Positions 1 through 6,742 of a stretch of DNA of 6,865 nucleotides are shown here, in pieces. Each line of letters begins with the position of its first letter. The stretch's first letter is position 1. The notes below the pieces were generated by a model, which was not told where the DNA came from, did not search any database, and was given only the letters and a program-made list of their open reading frames with translations. Location: positions 1-6,865 of the forward strand of contig CAIYYW010000134.1 of NCBI GenBank assembly GCA_903930515.1, read 5' to 3'. Made by a program: the position numbers and the translations under genes. The DNA comes from an uncultured delta proteobacterium. Lineage in GTDB: Bacteria; RBG-13-61-14; DRUE01.

Positions 1-1245
1 CCGATCGTCGCTCACCGCGCTGAGGTTGACCGTCATCGTGCTGTAATCGCGGAACAATCTCCGGCTGAGATTTTTCTCCTCGGCCATTTTCGCCACTTCG
101 GTTCCGGGAAAGGGGTTGAGATAGAAAAAGCTGGCCACGCTCAGTTGGCTCTCTTTGGCAAACTTGATGGTCAGCTCAATGTCCGGTTCGGTCTCCCCGG
201 GAAAGCCCATAATAAAATAGCCGCTCGCGACCATTCCCCGCTTGCTGGTTTCCGCGATCGCCCATTGGACCCGGTCGAGGTCGATCTTCTTTTTGATCAG
301 ACCCTGGATTCTGGGGCTGGCGGATTCGACCGCAAAGGCGATCCGGTAAAACCCGGCCTGCTTGAAGAGGTCCAATAATTCCTCGTCCACCAAGTCTCCC
401 CGGATGCCGTTGGGCAGGGAGAGATGCAGCCTGATCTTACGCTCAATGATTCCCCGGCAGATTTCCTTGGCCCGCTTCAAATCCAGATTGAAGGAGTCGT
501 CCACGATGTCCATTTCCTCAACCCCGTATTTTTCCGCGAGCATCGCTATTTCCGACACCACCTGGTCCGCGCTCCTTGCCCGGAATTTCCGGCCGAAAAT
601 ATTATGGCAGAAAATGCACCCATAGGGGCAGCCGCGGCTGGTGATAATGCTCAAAGTCCGGTGGCTGTATTTGACGATGTTTTCCGAGTTCCGGCCCCGC
701 CTCCGGAAATAGCTTTTAGGGTCCAGCAGCTCCCAATCGAACGGGAGCTGATCCAGATCCTTGAACAGGGACCGCTCGCCGGTGAATTTAACGAGCCCGT
801 CCTGCCGGAAAATAATTCCGGCCACATTGGAAAGGTCCTGGTTTTGCTCAACCGCCTGGACCAATTCGCAAAAGGTCTGCTCGCCCTCGCATACCACCAG
901 GCAGTCCAAGTTCGGGTCCTCTGCCAGGATCCCCTCGCGGTTGGCCGAGGGATAAGGTCCGCCCAGCACGATCGGCTTGTTCCCCAGCGCCTGCTTCAAG
1001 AGATCGCTCAAAATTTTCACCTGGTCCGCCTCGAAATTGATCGCGCTGATCGCCACCAGGTCGGGATCGAAAGCTTTCGCGGCTTCCGCCACCTGCCGGT
1101 GCGAGAGCCTTCGGTTTCGGCCGTCAATGATTTTCACCAGGTCTCCCGGCCGCCGGCTCAGGAGGTAGGAGGCCACATACCCGATCCCGAGCGGAACCGG
1201 GGTGGCGATGATTTCGGAATTGGGCCGGATCAATAATATTCTCAT
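1..1245 (-). CDS. Cobalamin-binding-domain radical SAM protein (3' end cut by window edge)
   Basis: The frame is open from ATG at 1245 to the window edge, giving 415 residues with no stop, so the C-terminus is missing. Residues 1-135 look like a B12-binding domain: an MRILLIRPN start, PLGIGYVASYL near 18-29, LGGPYPS at 94-100 and a GEQTF motif at 121-125. Residues 197-385 form the radical SAM core. Its CX3CX2C cluster motif is Cys206, Cys210 and Cys213 (SRGCPYGCIFCHN), which should bind a 4Fe-4S cluster and S-adenosylmethionine. It is followed by FGRKFRARS, VDDSFN near 248-253, GFPGET at 347-352 and NPFPGTE at 377-383. This arrangement is typical of the BchE/HpnP-like class of B12 radical SAM enzymes, which often methylate or rearrange unreactive carbons of lipids, tetrapyrroles or other metabolites. 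The substrate cannot be read from this portion. The start is chosen because the B12 domain begins there and the upstream 64 bases are AT-rich spacer. No normally spaced Shine-Dalgarno is present; AACAGGG touches the ATG. Confidence 0.93.
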   Translation of the reverse strand, partial: MRILLIRPNSEIIATPVPLGIGYVASYLLSRRPGDLVKIIDGRNRRLSHRQVAEAAKAFDPDLVAISAINFEADQVKILSDLLKQALGNKPIVLGGPYPSANREGILAEDPNLDCLVVCEGEQTFCELVQAVEQNQDLSNVAGIIFRQDGLVKFTGERSLFKDLDQLPFDWELLDPKSYFRRRGRNSENIVKYSHRTLSIITSRGCPYGCIFCHNIFGRKFRARSADQVVSEIAMLAEKYGVEEMDIVDDSFNLDLKRAKEICRGIIERKIRLHLSLPNGIRGDLVDEELLDLFKQAGFYRIAFAVESASPRIQGLIKKKIDLDRVQWAIAETSKRGMVASGYFIMGFPGETEPDIELTIKFAKESQLSVASFFYLNPFPGTEVAKMAEEKNLSRRLFRDYSTMTVNLSAVSDDR

Positions 1246-1252
1246 CCCTGTT

Positions 1253-1258
1253 ATTATA
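1253..1258 (-). promoter_or_regulatory. Candidate -10 box for the radical SAM gene
   Basis: On the minus strand a perfect TATAAT ends exactly 7 bases before the ATG at 1245. Transcription from it would start at or next to the start codon, giving a leaderless or nearly leaderless mRNA. No convincing -35 box is found at 16-18 bases; that stretch is a run of T. The surrounding 8-mer ATTATAAT (1253-1260) is self-complementary, so the plus strand also carries TATAAT at 1255-1260. The assignment rests on the hexamer match and position only. Confidence 0.4.
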
Positions 1259-1296
1259 ATTAAAAACCGCTTTACAAAAAAGACAATCGGGATTTA

Positions 1297-1302
1297 AGTA
1301 AT
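1297..1302 (+). promoter_or_regulatory. Possible weak -10 box for the membrane protein gene
   Basis: AGTAAT (4 of 6 matches to TATAAT) lies exactly 7 bases before the ATG at 1310, followed by AAACAGG. This mirrors the spacing seen at the radical SAM gene and at argC. No -35 box at standard spacing is evident; TTTACA at 1271-1276 is 20 bases upstream. An alternative -10 is TATAAT at 1255-1260, which would give a leader of about 45 bases. Support is weak and mostly by analogy with the other two starts. Confidence 0.22.
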
Positions 1303-1309
1303 AAACAGG

Positions 1310-3658
1310 ATGAATCTAAAATTCCCCGCGATCCTGATCTCCGGCCTGATCGTGTTCGGCTTGGAGCTATTGATCAGCATCGGCGTCAATCCGGGGTTAA
1401 GCCTGCGGATCGCGGCCGGGTTCCTGAGCCTGTTCTTCTTACCCGGATATGTCCTGGCCGAAATGTTCCTGAGCCGGGAAACCGATTTCCTGGACCGGTT
1501 CGGATTCTCCTTTATTTTCAGCCTGGGCCTGTTCAGTTACCCGGCTTTGCTTTTTTTCCTGCTCGAACTCAACCTGAATGCCATTTTCCAGGTCTTCTTT
1601 CTAATCTCGCTCTCGGTCTGGTTGATATTCCTGTTCCGGACCTCCGGACAATTTTTCAAAAGCCCGATCAACTGGAAAGTCCCCCGCCAGAATTGGGAGG
1701 GAAAAGCATTGATCCTGATCCTGGTAATCGGCTCCGGGATCATTGCCTGGCACACCGGCGCCTACCGCCGTCCGGGCCATGACTGGGACTTTTACAATTA
1801 TATCACGATGGTTCGGAAGTTTTTGGTTTGGGGGAAAGCCGGCATCCATCATTATTTTTATCTGGACGCGCCCCCGGATCCGATCCATAGCTATAACCTG
1901 GAGGCATTGGTCTGGGCCTTGATCGCCAGGCAGAACCGCATTGACCCGATCCCGCTCTATATCCATTCCGTGTTCCTGACCGTGCCGCTTTGCTTCCTCG
2001 CCTTTTACGGAATGGCCCGACGGGCGCTGGGGCCGAGGGCGGGATTTATCGCATTGTCTTTTTATTTCTGCTACCAGCTTTTTTACGGCGGATTATTTTT
2101 CACCCGCCGTTCCAATTTTTACCCGGATGACAGTATGTGGATGCTCGGGTTCCCGGCCTTGTTCAATTTGGCCTTCCTTTTTCTGGAGCAAAAAAAGGCC
2201 CGGCTGATTCCCCTGCTGGCTTTTTCCAGCCTGGCCGTGAGCGTCATCCACCCGCTCTGGGGTCTGATTTTTTACCTGACCATCTCTTTCTTTCTACTCC
2301 TGGAATCGCTCCGGGCCGGAAACGCTTTCCGGCATTTGCGCGAGAAGCCCTGGCGCGGAGCCGACGCCATTGTCAAGTCTCTTTTGCTCTTGCTGGTCGG
2401 GGCGCCCTACCTGATGAGCCTGGCCTACCTGATAGTCAAGTCCGGAGAAAATCCCCGCAAATGGTTTGAGCCGATCTTTCCCGGCTTCGCCCTTGACCGG
2501 CTCTGGTTTTATATCCCGGTCTTGATCATCGTCCCGATCCTGCTATTCCTGTTCCTCAGCCGGCCCTTTTCCAAATCGCTGCTCCATTTCCAGCGCAGCG
2601 ACTTTTACCAGAAGGGTTACGCCAAGGGGGGCCTGTTCCTGATCCTGCTCTGCCTGCTGATCGCGCTTCCGTACGCCTACCTCCGCTTTGAAACCATCCA
2701 GAGCACGCAGTGGTCCAGCTTTGGCCGCAATCCCTATCGCGGGCTGATCACCCCGAATTTATTTTTGCTCAACCCGTTCATCCGCAGTTTTGATGATCCC
2801 AATATGATCCAGCATCCCTTTTTCTGGATCGGCCTGATTTTCAGCCCCTTCCTGTTATGGCTCGCCCGCAGGCATTCCCGGCCCGGAGCGGCCGCGGCCT
2901 TCGCCGCGCTGATCGGAACCATCCTGCTGGTTTTGCATCCGGTGATGGCGACCATTTTCGCGAAATTCTTTACTCTGGGATACCTACGCCGCCTGCTCCG
3001 GCTCCCGGCCCTGCTCGCGTTCCTGGCCCCGGCCGCATTTCTGGAATGGATTTTTATAAAATTCCGGCTCAAGGATTACTGGGCATACCTGATCGCGCTG
3101 ACCATTCCGCCCGCAGTCGCCTGGTTATTGATCTTCGTCCCCGGCGATCCCCTGTACCATAATTTATTCAGGGAAATGCGTTGGGAGAGCAAACCCGAAT
3201 TCCGGGAAACCCTGTTCTGGGACGACGCGCCGTTCCAATTTTTGCGCGACCAGAAATTGATCCGGCCGGAGGATGTGGTTTATTCGGATATTTTCACCAG
3301 CTTCCGACTCACCGCTTATCTGGACTGTTATGTGGCGGTTCAGCACAAGCCCGGAGTGGGCGTTCCGGACCAGGACCAGCGCAGATTGGAAGAAATGATT
3401 TTCTTCAGCCCGGACACCAGCCTGGAATTGATGTTGCAAATCCTGGACCGGAGAAAAGCGGACTGGGTGATCATCAACCGGAATCCGGAATACCGGATCC
3501 CGTCTTATAACCTACCCTTTGCACATCCCGAGACCATTGCCAAGCTCACTCTCTTGCCGCAGATTTTTGAAAAGGTTTATGACCGGGACGACTGGGTTAT
3601 TTTCCGGCGGAAGGGATGGGAGGCATCTGCGCCTTTGAATCCACCAGCTCCAGAGTGA
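1310..3658 (+). CDS. Large polytopic membrane protein, putative GT-C-like glycosyltransferase
   Basis: This 782-residue protein is mostly hydrophobic. Probable membrane spans lie near residues 7-25, 32-54, 64-85, 93-110, 132-149, 213-235, 243-262, 280-293, 299-333 (one or two), 355-377, 399-416, 440-458, 503-519, 528-548, 563-585 and 590-610. Residues about 615-782 are hydrophilic and look like a C-terminal soluble domain. The N-terminus carries FLPGYVLAEMF (43-53), a pattern I associate with uncharacterised multi-spanning envelope proteins. The loop after span 5 contains HDWD at 157-160 and a conserved-looking aromatic and histidine stretch at 178-184; acidic residues in such a loop are typical of GT-C enzymes that use lipid-linked sugars. 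The final FEKVYDRDDWVIFR (753-766) resembles the closing strand of extracytoplasmic domains in GT-C-like proteins. I do not recognise a named family, and donor and acceptor are unknown. The start fits the first hydrophobic span. The 3' end overlaps the convergent DUF3108 gene by 62 bases. Confidence 0.9.
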   Translation: MNLKFPAILISGLIVFGLELLISIGVNPGLSLRIAAGFLSLFFLPGYVLAEMFLSRETDFLDRFGFSFIFSLGLFSYPALLFFLLELNLNAIFQVFFLISLSVWLIFLFRTSGQFFKSPINWKVPRQNWEGKALILILVIGSGIIAWHTGAYRRPGHDWDFYNYITMVRKFLVWGKAGIHHYFYLDAPPDPIHSYNLEALVWALIARQNRIDPIPLYIHSVFLTVPLCFLAFYGMARRALGPRAGFIALSFYFCYQLFYGGLFFTRRSNFYPDDSMWMLGFPALFNLAFLFLEQKKARLIPLLAFSSLAVSVIHPLWGLIFYLTISFFLLLESLRAGNAFRHLREKPWRGADAIVKSLLLLLVGAPYLMSLAYLIVKSGENPRKWFEPIFPGFALDRLWFYIPVLIIVPILLFLFLSRPFSKSLLHFQRSDFYQKGYAKGGLFLILLCLLIALPYAYLRFETIQSTQWSSFGRNPYRGLITPNLFLLNPFIRSFDDPNMIQHPFFWIGLIFSPFLLWLARRHSRPGAAAAFAALIGTILLVLHPVMATIFAKFFTLGYLRRLLRLPALLAFLAPAAFLEWIFIKFRLKDYWAYLIALTIPPAVAWLLIFVPGDPLYHNLFREMRWESKPEFRETLFWDDAPFQFLRDQKLIRPEDVVYSDIFTSFRLTAYLDCYVAVQHKPGVGVPDQDQRRLEEMIFFSPDTSLELMLQILDRRKADWVIINRNPEYRIPSYNLPFAHPETIAKLTLLPQIFEKVYDRDDWVIFRRKGWEASAPLNPPAPE

Positions 3659-4463
3659 TTTCGCCGATAAAGGCCCTGCCCTTGACCAGCACGAACGGCC
3701 GGGCGCCGTCCACCGCCATCCAGATCCGCGCGTAGTCCGCGATTTGCTTCCAGGTCTGCAAGTCCCGGATGCTTTGGAGCAACTCCGGGGTTTCCTTGCC
3801 CTTCCGACGCGGCACCCGGAACAGATACGGGTCCAGCCGGATCGCCTTAAAGGTTCCGGCCGCGACCGTAACCGTTTCCACCGGCCCGGCCACCAGCAGG
3901 ATCACATAGCGCTCCGCGCCGTCCGTGAACTCAAAATATCTTTTCTGTCCCGGATTCCATTCCAGGTTCCGGACCAGGGCGGCCAGGCCGGCCGGCTCAA
4001 ACCCCTGGTAAAGCTCGATCTGTTTGAATTTGACGCTCGGGGGATTTACCCGCTTGACCCGCTTGACGCTTGCGACTTTGGCCGCGGGATTGTAAGTCAT
4101 TTCAATGTCAAGGTTGAGAAAGGATTCCCGCGTGTGCAAATTGTATTTCACCAATCCGAAATTCAAGTCGGTCTCAACCTCCCCCCAATCGTCCATTCTC
4201 CATAAGGTGCGCGGGAGGCCGGTGGTGCGCGCGTATCCCTTCATTTGATAATTCTGCCCCGCGGTTTTCGAGCAGACCCAAGCCTCCGCGGCCCGGAACC
4301 CGCTCCATTTCACTTCATATTTAAGACATTCATTGTTGAAACCCAATTTTAATTGCGGGGCGGGCGCGGGAATTTCCAGGAGCTGTTCAATCAGGGGCGA
4401 TCCGATCCGGGGCAAAAATAATCCGGCCAGGATCAGGAGGATGGCAATGTTCCTGGTTTTCAT
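3597..4463 (-). CDS. Secreted DUF3108-domain protein
   Basis: This 288-residue protein begins with a short basic n-region and a hydrophobic stretch (residues 2-20, MKTRNIAILLILAGLFLP), consistent with a signal peptide or N-terminal anchor; no lipobox cysteine is seen. Residues about 42-275 match the DUF3108 pattern: an opening strand LKYEVKWSGFRAAEAWV at 47-63, LWRMDDWGEVE near 88-97, a central RYFEFTDGAERYVILLVAG at 175-193, AGTFKAIRLDPY at 202-213, and a closing ARIWMAVDGARPFVLVKG at 245-262 followed by FIGEITLELV. DUF3108 proteins are predicted beta-rich periplasmic or envelope proteins with no settled function. The ATG lies 5 bases after the argC stop with no recognisable Shine-Dalgarno, so translation is probably coupled to argC. 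The last 20 codons and the stop overlap the antisense 3' end of the membrane protein gene. Confidence 0.88.
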   Translation of the reverse strand: MKTRNIAILLILAGLFLPRIGSPLIEQLLEIPAPAPQLKLGFNNECLKYEVKWSGFRAAEAWVCSKTAGQNYQMKGYARTTGLPRTLWRMDDWGEVETDLNFGLVKYNLHTRESFLNLDIEMTYNPAAKVASVKRVKRVNPPSVKFKQIELYQGFEPAGLAALVRNLEWNPGQKRYFEFTDGAERYVILLVAGPVETVTVAAGTFKAIRLDPYLFRVPRRKGKETPELLQSIRDLQTWKQIADYARIWMAVDGARPFVLVKGRAFIGEITLELVDSKAQMPPIPSAGK

Positions 4464-4468
4464 CAGGC

Positions 4469-5506
4469 TCAGGGATGGAGGGGGATTTGTTTCAAGCCCG
4501 CAGTTTCTTCCATCCCTAACATAATGTTCATATTCTGCACCGCGTTTCCGGCCGCGCCCTTGACCAAATTGTCCAGAGCCGAAGTGAGCACGGCTTTCCT
4601 TCCATCCGGCGCCAGGCTCAGGCCGAGGTCGCAGTAATTGGAACCCCTGACCTTGGAGGTGTCAGGCTGTTCGCCGAGCGAGAGCACCCGGATGAATGGT
4701 TCCTTGCCATAGGCCTCCTGGTAAATGGTTTCCAGCCGGGAGGGCGAAATTTTGCGCGGGAATTGGACATAGATGGTGGAAAGAATTCCGCGGTTGATCG
4801 GGACCAGGTGGGGCACGAAAGTGACCTCGGTCTTCCGTCCGTAAAGGCGGGAAAGTTCCTGGTCCATTTCCGGCTGATGCCGGTGCTTGTAAATATTGTA
4901 AGCGCGGACGGAGCCGGAGATTTCGCAGAACAGGAAATCCACCGCCGCGTTCCGGCCGGCGCCGGTTAGTCCGGACTTGGAATCGATGATCACCGATTTG
5001 GGGTCAATCAGTCGTTTTTGCATCAAGGGCTTGAGCGCCAAAATCACGCTGGTCGGAAAACAGCCGGGGTTGGCGATCAGTTGCGCCTTTTTGATCTGCT
5101 CCCGGTAAACCTCGGGCAGGCCGTAAACCGCCTTGCGCAGGAGCGCGGGGAAGCGGTGCTCGGAATAATACCTGCGGTAGATCGCGGCTTTGCGGAACCG
5201 GAAGTCGGCGCTCAGATCAATCACCCGGACCTTGCGGGCCAGAAGCTCCGCGGCCGCCACCTGGCTTTCGGTATGAGGAAACGCCAAAAACGCGACTTCG
5301 GCCTTTTGCGCGGCCTGGTCATAATCCAACTGGGAAAGCCGCAACTCCACCAGGTTCCGGCAGGCCGTGAACAAATGTCCGTAGATCACGCCCTGATTCT
5401 GCCGGCTGGTGAGCAGGGTGAGTTCAACTCCCGGATGCGCCGAAAGAATCCGAACCAAGTCCTGGCCGGTGTACCCGGTCGCGCCTATAACCGCCGCTTT
5501 AATCAT
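4469..5506 (-). CDS. argC: N-acetyl-gamma-glutamyl-phosphate reductase
   Basis: ArgC catalyses the NADPH-dependent reduction of N-acetyl-glutamyl-5-phosphate to N-acetyl-glutamate 5-semialdehyde, the third step of arginine biosynthesis, in the cytoplasm. The 345 residues match the usual length of the long (type 1) family. The NAD(P)-binding Rossmann fold opens with IGATGYTGQDLVRIL (7-21). The catalytic cysteine is Cys149 in ANPGCFPTS (145-153). The HxHxPE motif with the catalytic histidine is at His208/His210 (KHRHQPEM). PHLVPINRGIL (232-242) and the C-terminal DNLVKGAAGNAVQNMNIM (312-329) are family signatures. All key residues are present, so the enzyme should be active. The ATG directly precedes the first Rossmann strand. 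It is read in the same direction as the ribosomal operon but lies beyond a terminator, and it is followed after 5 bases by the DUF3108 gene. No other arginine gene is in the window. Confidence 0.98.
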   Translation of the reverse strand: MIKAAVIGATGYTGQDLVRILSAHPGVELTLLTSRQNQGVIYGHLFTACRNLVELRLSQLDYDQAAQKAEVAFLAFPHTESQVAAAELLARKVRVIDLSADFRFRKAAIYRRYYSEHRFPALLRKAVYGLPEVYREQIKKAQLIANPGCFPTSVILALKPLMQKRLIDPKSVIIDSKSGLTGAGRNAAVDFLFCEISGSVRAYNIYKHRHQPEMDQELSRLYGRKTEVTFVPHLVPINRGILSTIYVQFPRKISPSRLETIYQEAYGKEPFIRVLSLGEQPDTSKVRGSNYCDLGLSLAPDGRKAVLTSALDNLVKGAAGNAVQNMNIMLGMEETAGLKQIPLHP

Positions 5507-5513
5507 CCTGGTT

Positions 5514-5542
5514 ATTCTAGGTTAATAAAACAGGGAAGGCAA
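5514..5542 (-). promoter_or_regulatory. Candidate argC promoter overlapping a terminator
   Basis: On the minus strand, TTGCCT (5537-5542, 4 of 6 matches to TTGACA) and TAGAAT (5514-5519, 5 of 6 to TATAAT) are separated by the optimal 17 bases. The -10 ends 7 bases before the argC ATG, so transcription would begin at or beside the start codon and the mRNA would have essentially no leader. The -35 sits in the 3' arm of the terminator hairpin that ends the rplM-rpsI transcript. This is sequence matching only. Confidence 0.5.
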
Positions 5543-5561
5543 TCCCAAAGATCGCCTTCCC
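5522..5561 (-). terminator. Intrinsic terminator of the rplM-rpsI operon
   Basis: On the minus strand GGGAAGGC (5554-5561) and GCCTTCCC (5533-5540) form a perfect 8-bp stem around a 13-base loop. The stem is followed by the T-rich run TGTTTTATT (5524-5532). It lies 20 bases past the rpsI stop. The interrupted T run suggests termination may be incomplete, which would let some transcripts continue into argC. Confidence 0.75.
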
Positions 5562-5581
5562 CGCTGAATCGCAAAACCTGA

Positions 5582-5977
5582 TTAACGCTTGCTATACTGG
5601 AAACGGGCCCGGGCTTTGCGCTGCCCGTATTTCTTCCGCTCAACCATCCGGTCGTCGCGGGTGATGAACCCGGCCCTCTTAAGCGCAGAGCGCAAATCCG
5701 GGATGGCCTTGACCAATGCCCGGGTGATCCCGTGCCGGACCGCTCCGGCCTGTCCGCTCATCCCTCCGCCCTGAACATTGACCTTGATGTCAAACCGGTC
5801 CATTGTCTCGGTCAACTCAAACGGCTGTTTAATGATCATCTGCAAGGTCTTGCGGCCGAAATACTGTTCCATCGGACGGTTGTTAATAAGGATCTGACCG
5901 GAACCGACCTTCATCCAGATCCGCGCCACCGAGGTCTTTCTTCTGCCTACGGCCTGAAATTCCCATTGCGAAGCCAT
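5582..5977 (-). CDS. rpsI: 30S ribosomal protein S9 (uS9)
   Basis: This is ribosomal protein S9 of the small subunit head; its C-terminal tail reaches toward the P-site tRNA. The 131 residues match the bacterial length. The signature [12 protein letters not shown] (11-22), the glycine-rich [19 protein letters not shown] (70-89), and the basic tail ending in the canonical Ser-Lys-Arg (129-131) are all intact. The gene starts 11 bases after the rplM stop with a strong GGGAGG Shine-Dalgarno (5984-5989), which overlaps the last base of that stop codon, at 6-base spacing. A second, out-of-frame ATG 4 bases upstream is not used. The rplM-rpsI order is the standard bacterial pair. Confidence 0.98.
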   Translation of the reverse strand: MASQWEFQAVGRRKTSVARIWMKVGSGQILINNRPMEQYFGRKTLQMIIKQPFELTETMDRFDIKVNVQGGGMSGQAGAVRHGITRALVKAIPDLRSALKRAGFITRDDRMVERKKYGQRKARARFQYSKR

Positions 5978-5988
5978 TCATTTCCTCC

Positions 5989-6417
5989 CTAAAGCTTGAG
6001 CGGTTCCGGTTTTTGTCCTTCGTGCGGATGATCCGGCCCGGGGTAAACCTTCAGCTTCTTGAGCAGCCTCTGCCGGGACTTGTTCTTCGGCAACATCCCG
6101 AACACCGCCAGCTTGATTATTTCCCCCGGCTTGCTCTGCTTCATCTTCAAAGCCGACATGGTCTTCAAGCCGCTGTGCCAGCCGCTGGCGCGATAGTACA
6201 TCTTCTTGTCCCACTTGTCGCCGGTGAGCTTGATCTTCTCCGCGTTGATCACGATCACGAAATCGCCGGTGTCCGAGCTGTGAGTCAGCTCCGGCTTGGT
6301 CTTGCCGATCAAGACCCGGGCGATCCCGGTGGCGAGCCGTCCCAAGACCCTGTCCTGGGCGTCCACCACCCACCATTTCCTCTCAATTTCTCCTGTTTTT
6401 GCCAGATAGGTACTCAT
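5989..6417 (-). CDS. rplM: 50S ribosomal protein L13 (uL13)
   Basis: L13 is an early-assembly protein of the large ribosomal subunit. The 142-residue product matches the length of the E. coli protein and aligns along it: KWWVVDAQDRVLGRLAT near 14-30, DTGDFVIVINAEKIKLTG near 49-66, YYRASGWHSGLK near 74-85, and the C-terminal GMLPKNKSRQRLLKKLKVY with PGPDHPH. The start at 6417 (MSTYLAKTG) is chosen over an in-frame ATG at 6558. The 47 extra codons are not L13-like and would run through the promoter, whereas 6417 has a good AGGGG Shine-Dalgarno (6426-6430) at 8-base spacing. It is the first gene of the operon with rpsI. Confidence 0.98.
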   Translation of the reverse strand: MSTYLAKTGEIERKWWVVDAQDRVLGRLATGIARVLIGKTKPELTHSSDTGDFVIVINAEKIKLTGDKWDKKMYYRASGWHSGLKTMSALKMKQSKPGEIIKLAVFGMLPKNKSRQRLLKKLKVYPGPDHPHEGQKPEPLKL

Positions 6418-6445
6418 CTTATCAACCCCTGTAAAAGTAGCCAAG

Positions 6446-6473
6446 ATATTAACAAGTTTTGACGGAATGTCAA
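6446..6473 (-). promoter_or_regulatory. Promoter of the rplM-rpsI operon
   Basis: On the minus strand a perfect TTGACA (6468-6473) and TAATAT (6446-6451, 4 of 6 matches) are separated by 16 bases. A start about 7 bases downstream would give a leader of roughly 20 bases carrying the AGGGG ribosome binding site. The perfect -35 fits a highly expressed ribosomal operon. The short leader leaves little room for an L13-binding structure of the kind reported for E. coli rplM. Confidence 0.72.
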
Positions 6474-6580
6474 CTGCAAGCCGATGAACTGAAAACCGGC
6501 AACCAGGAATGGGCAATGAGCAACCCTCAACTGGTCCCAAATTCCAGAACTTTATCAAGTCCTGAAAACGGAGAACGGAC

Positions 6581-6601
6581 GGCGAAGGCGGAAGGCGCGA
6601 T
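6581..6601 (+). repeat. 21-base direct repeat, copy 1
   Basis: A purine- and CGG-rich 21-mer, beginning GGCGAAGGCGG and ending AAGGCGCGAT, recurs exactly at 6699-6719 (118 bases away). Flanking bases differ between copies, so this is not a longer duplication. No coding meaning is apparent. Confidence 0.9.
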
Positions 6602-6608
6602 TCCTTTC

Positions 6609-6654
6609 TGTGCGAGCGACTTTAGTCGCCATTTGCTTCTTGAATGTGCGAGCG
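6609..6654 (+). repeat. Short GTGCGAGCG repeat with GCGAC/GTCGC palindrome
   Basis: TGTGCGAGCG occurs at 6609-6618 and again at 6645-6654. The first copy runs into an inverted repeat, GCGAC (6616-6620) and GTCGC (6625-6629), around TTTA. The sequence looks like an interspersed palindromic element with a second, partial copy. Confidence 0.65.
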
Positions 6655-6660
6655 CCCTTC

Positions 6661-6692
6661 TTGTCCGTCGTAGCCACTTCTTGCTCGGACAA
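6661..6692 (+). repeat. Inverted repeat TTGTCCG / CGGACAA
   Basis: A perfect 7-bp inverted repeat, TTGTCCG (6661-6667) and CGGACAA (6686-6692), encloses 18 bases. It lies between the two 21-base repeat copies. No T run follows on either strand, so it is not a good terminator. Confidence 0.55.
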
Positions 6693-6698
6693 TCTGTA

Positions 6699-6719
6699 GG
6701 CGAAGGCGGAAGGCGCGAT
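6699..6719 (+). repeat. 21-base direct repeat, copy 2
   Basis: This is an exact copy of the 21-mer at 6581-6601. The sequence that follows (TAGCTCTG) is unrelated to that after copy 1, which marks the right boundary of the repeat. Confidence 0.9.
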
Positions 6720-6742
6720 AGCTCTGAATACTCCTCTGGGGT

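Noticed and set aside
424-1236. A 270-codon open frame on the plus strand
   Set aside because: It is antisense to the radical SAM gene, whose minus-strand translation carries an intact CX3CX2C motif and B12 domain. The plus-strand peptide has no recognisable domain and reflects the G+C-rich codon pattern.
5018-5581. A 187-codon plus-strand open frame
   Set aside because: It lies antisense to argC, which has all catalytic residues, and extends into the terminator and promoter region; it has no recognisable features.
6013-6462. A 149-codon plus-strand open frame
   Set aside because: It is entirely a shadow of rplM and its promoter on the opposite strand.
6418-6558. A longer L13 start at 6558 with 47 extra residues
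   Set aside because: The extension is not L13-like, crosses the TTGACA/TAATAT promoter, and ignores the well-placed AGGGG site before the ATG at 6417.
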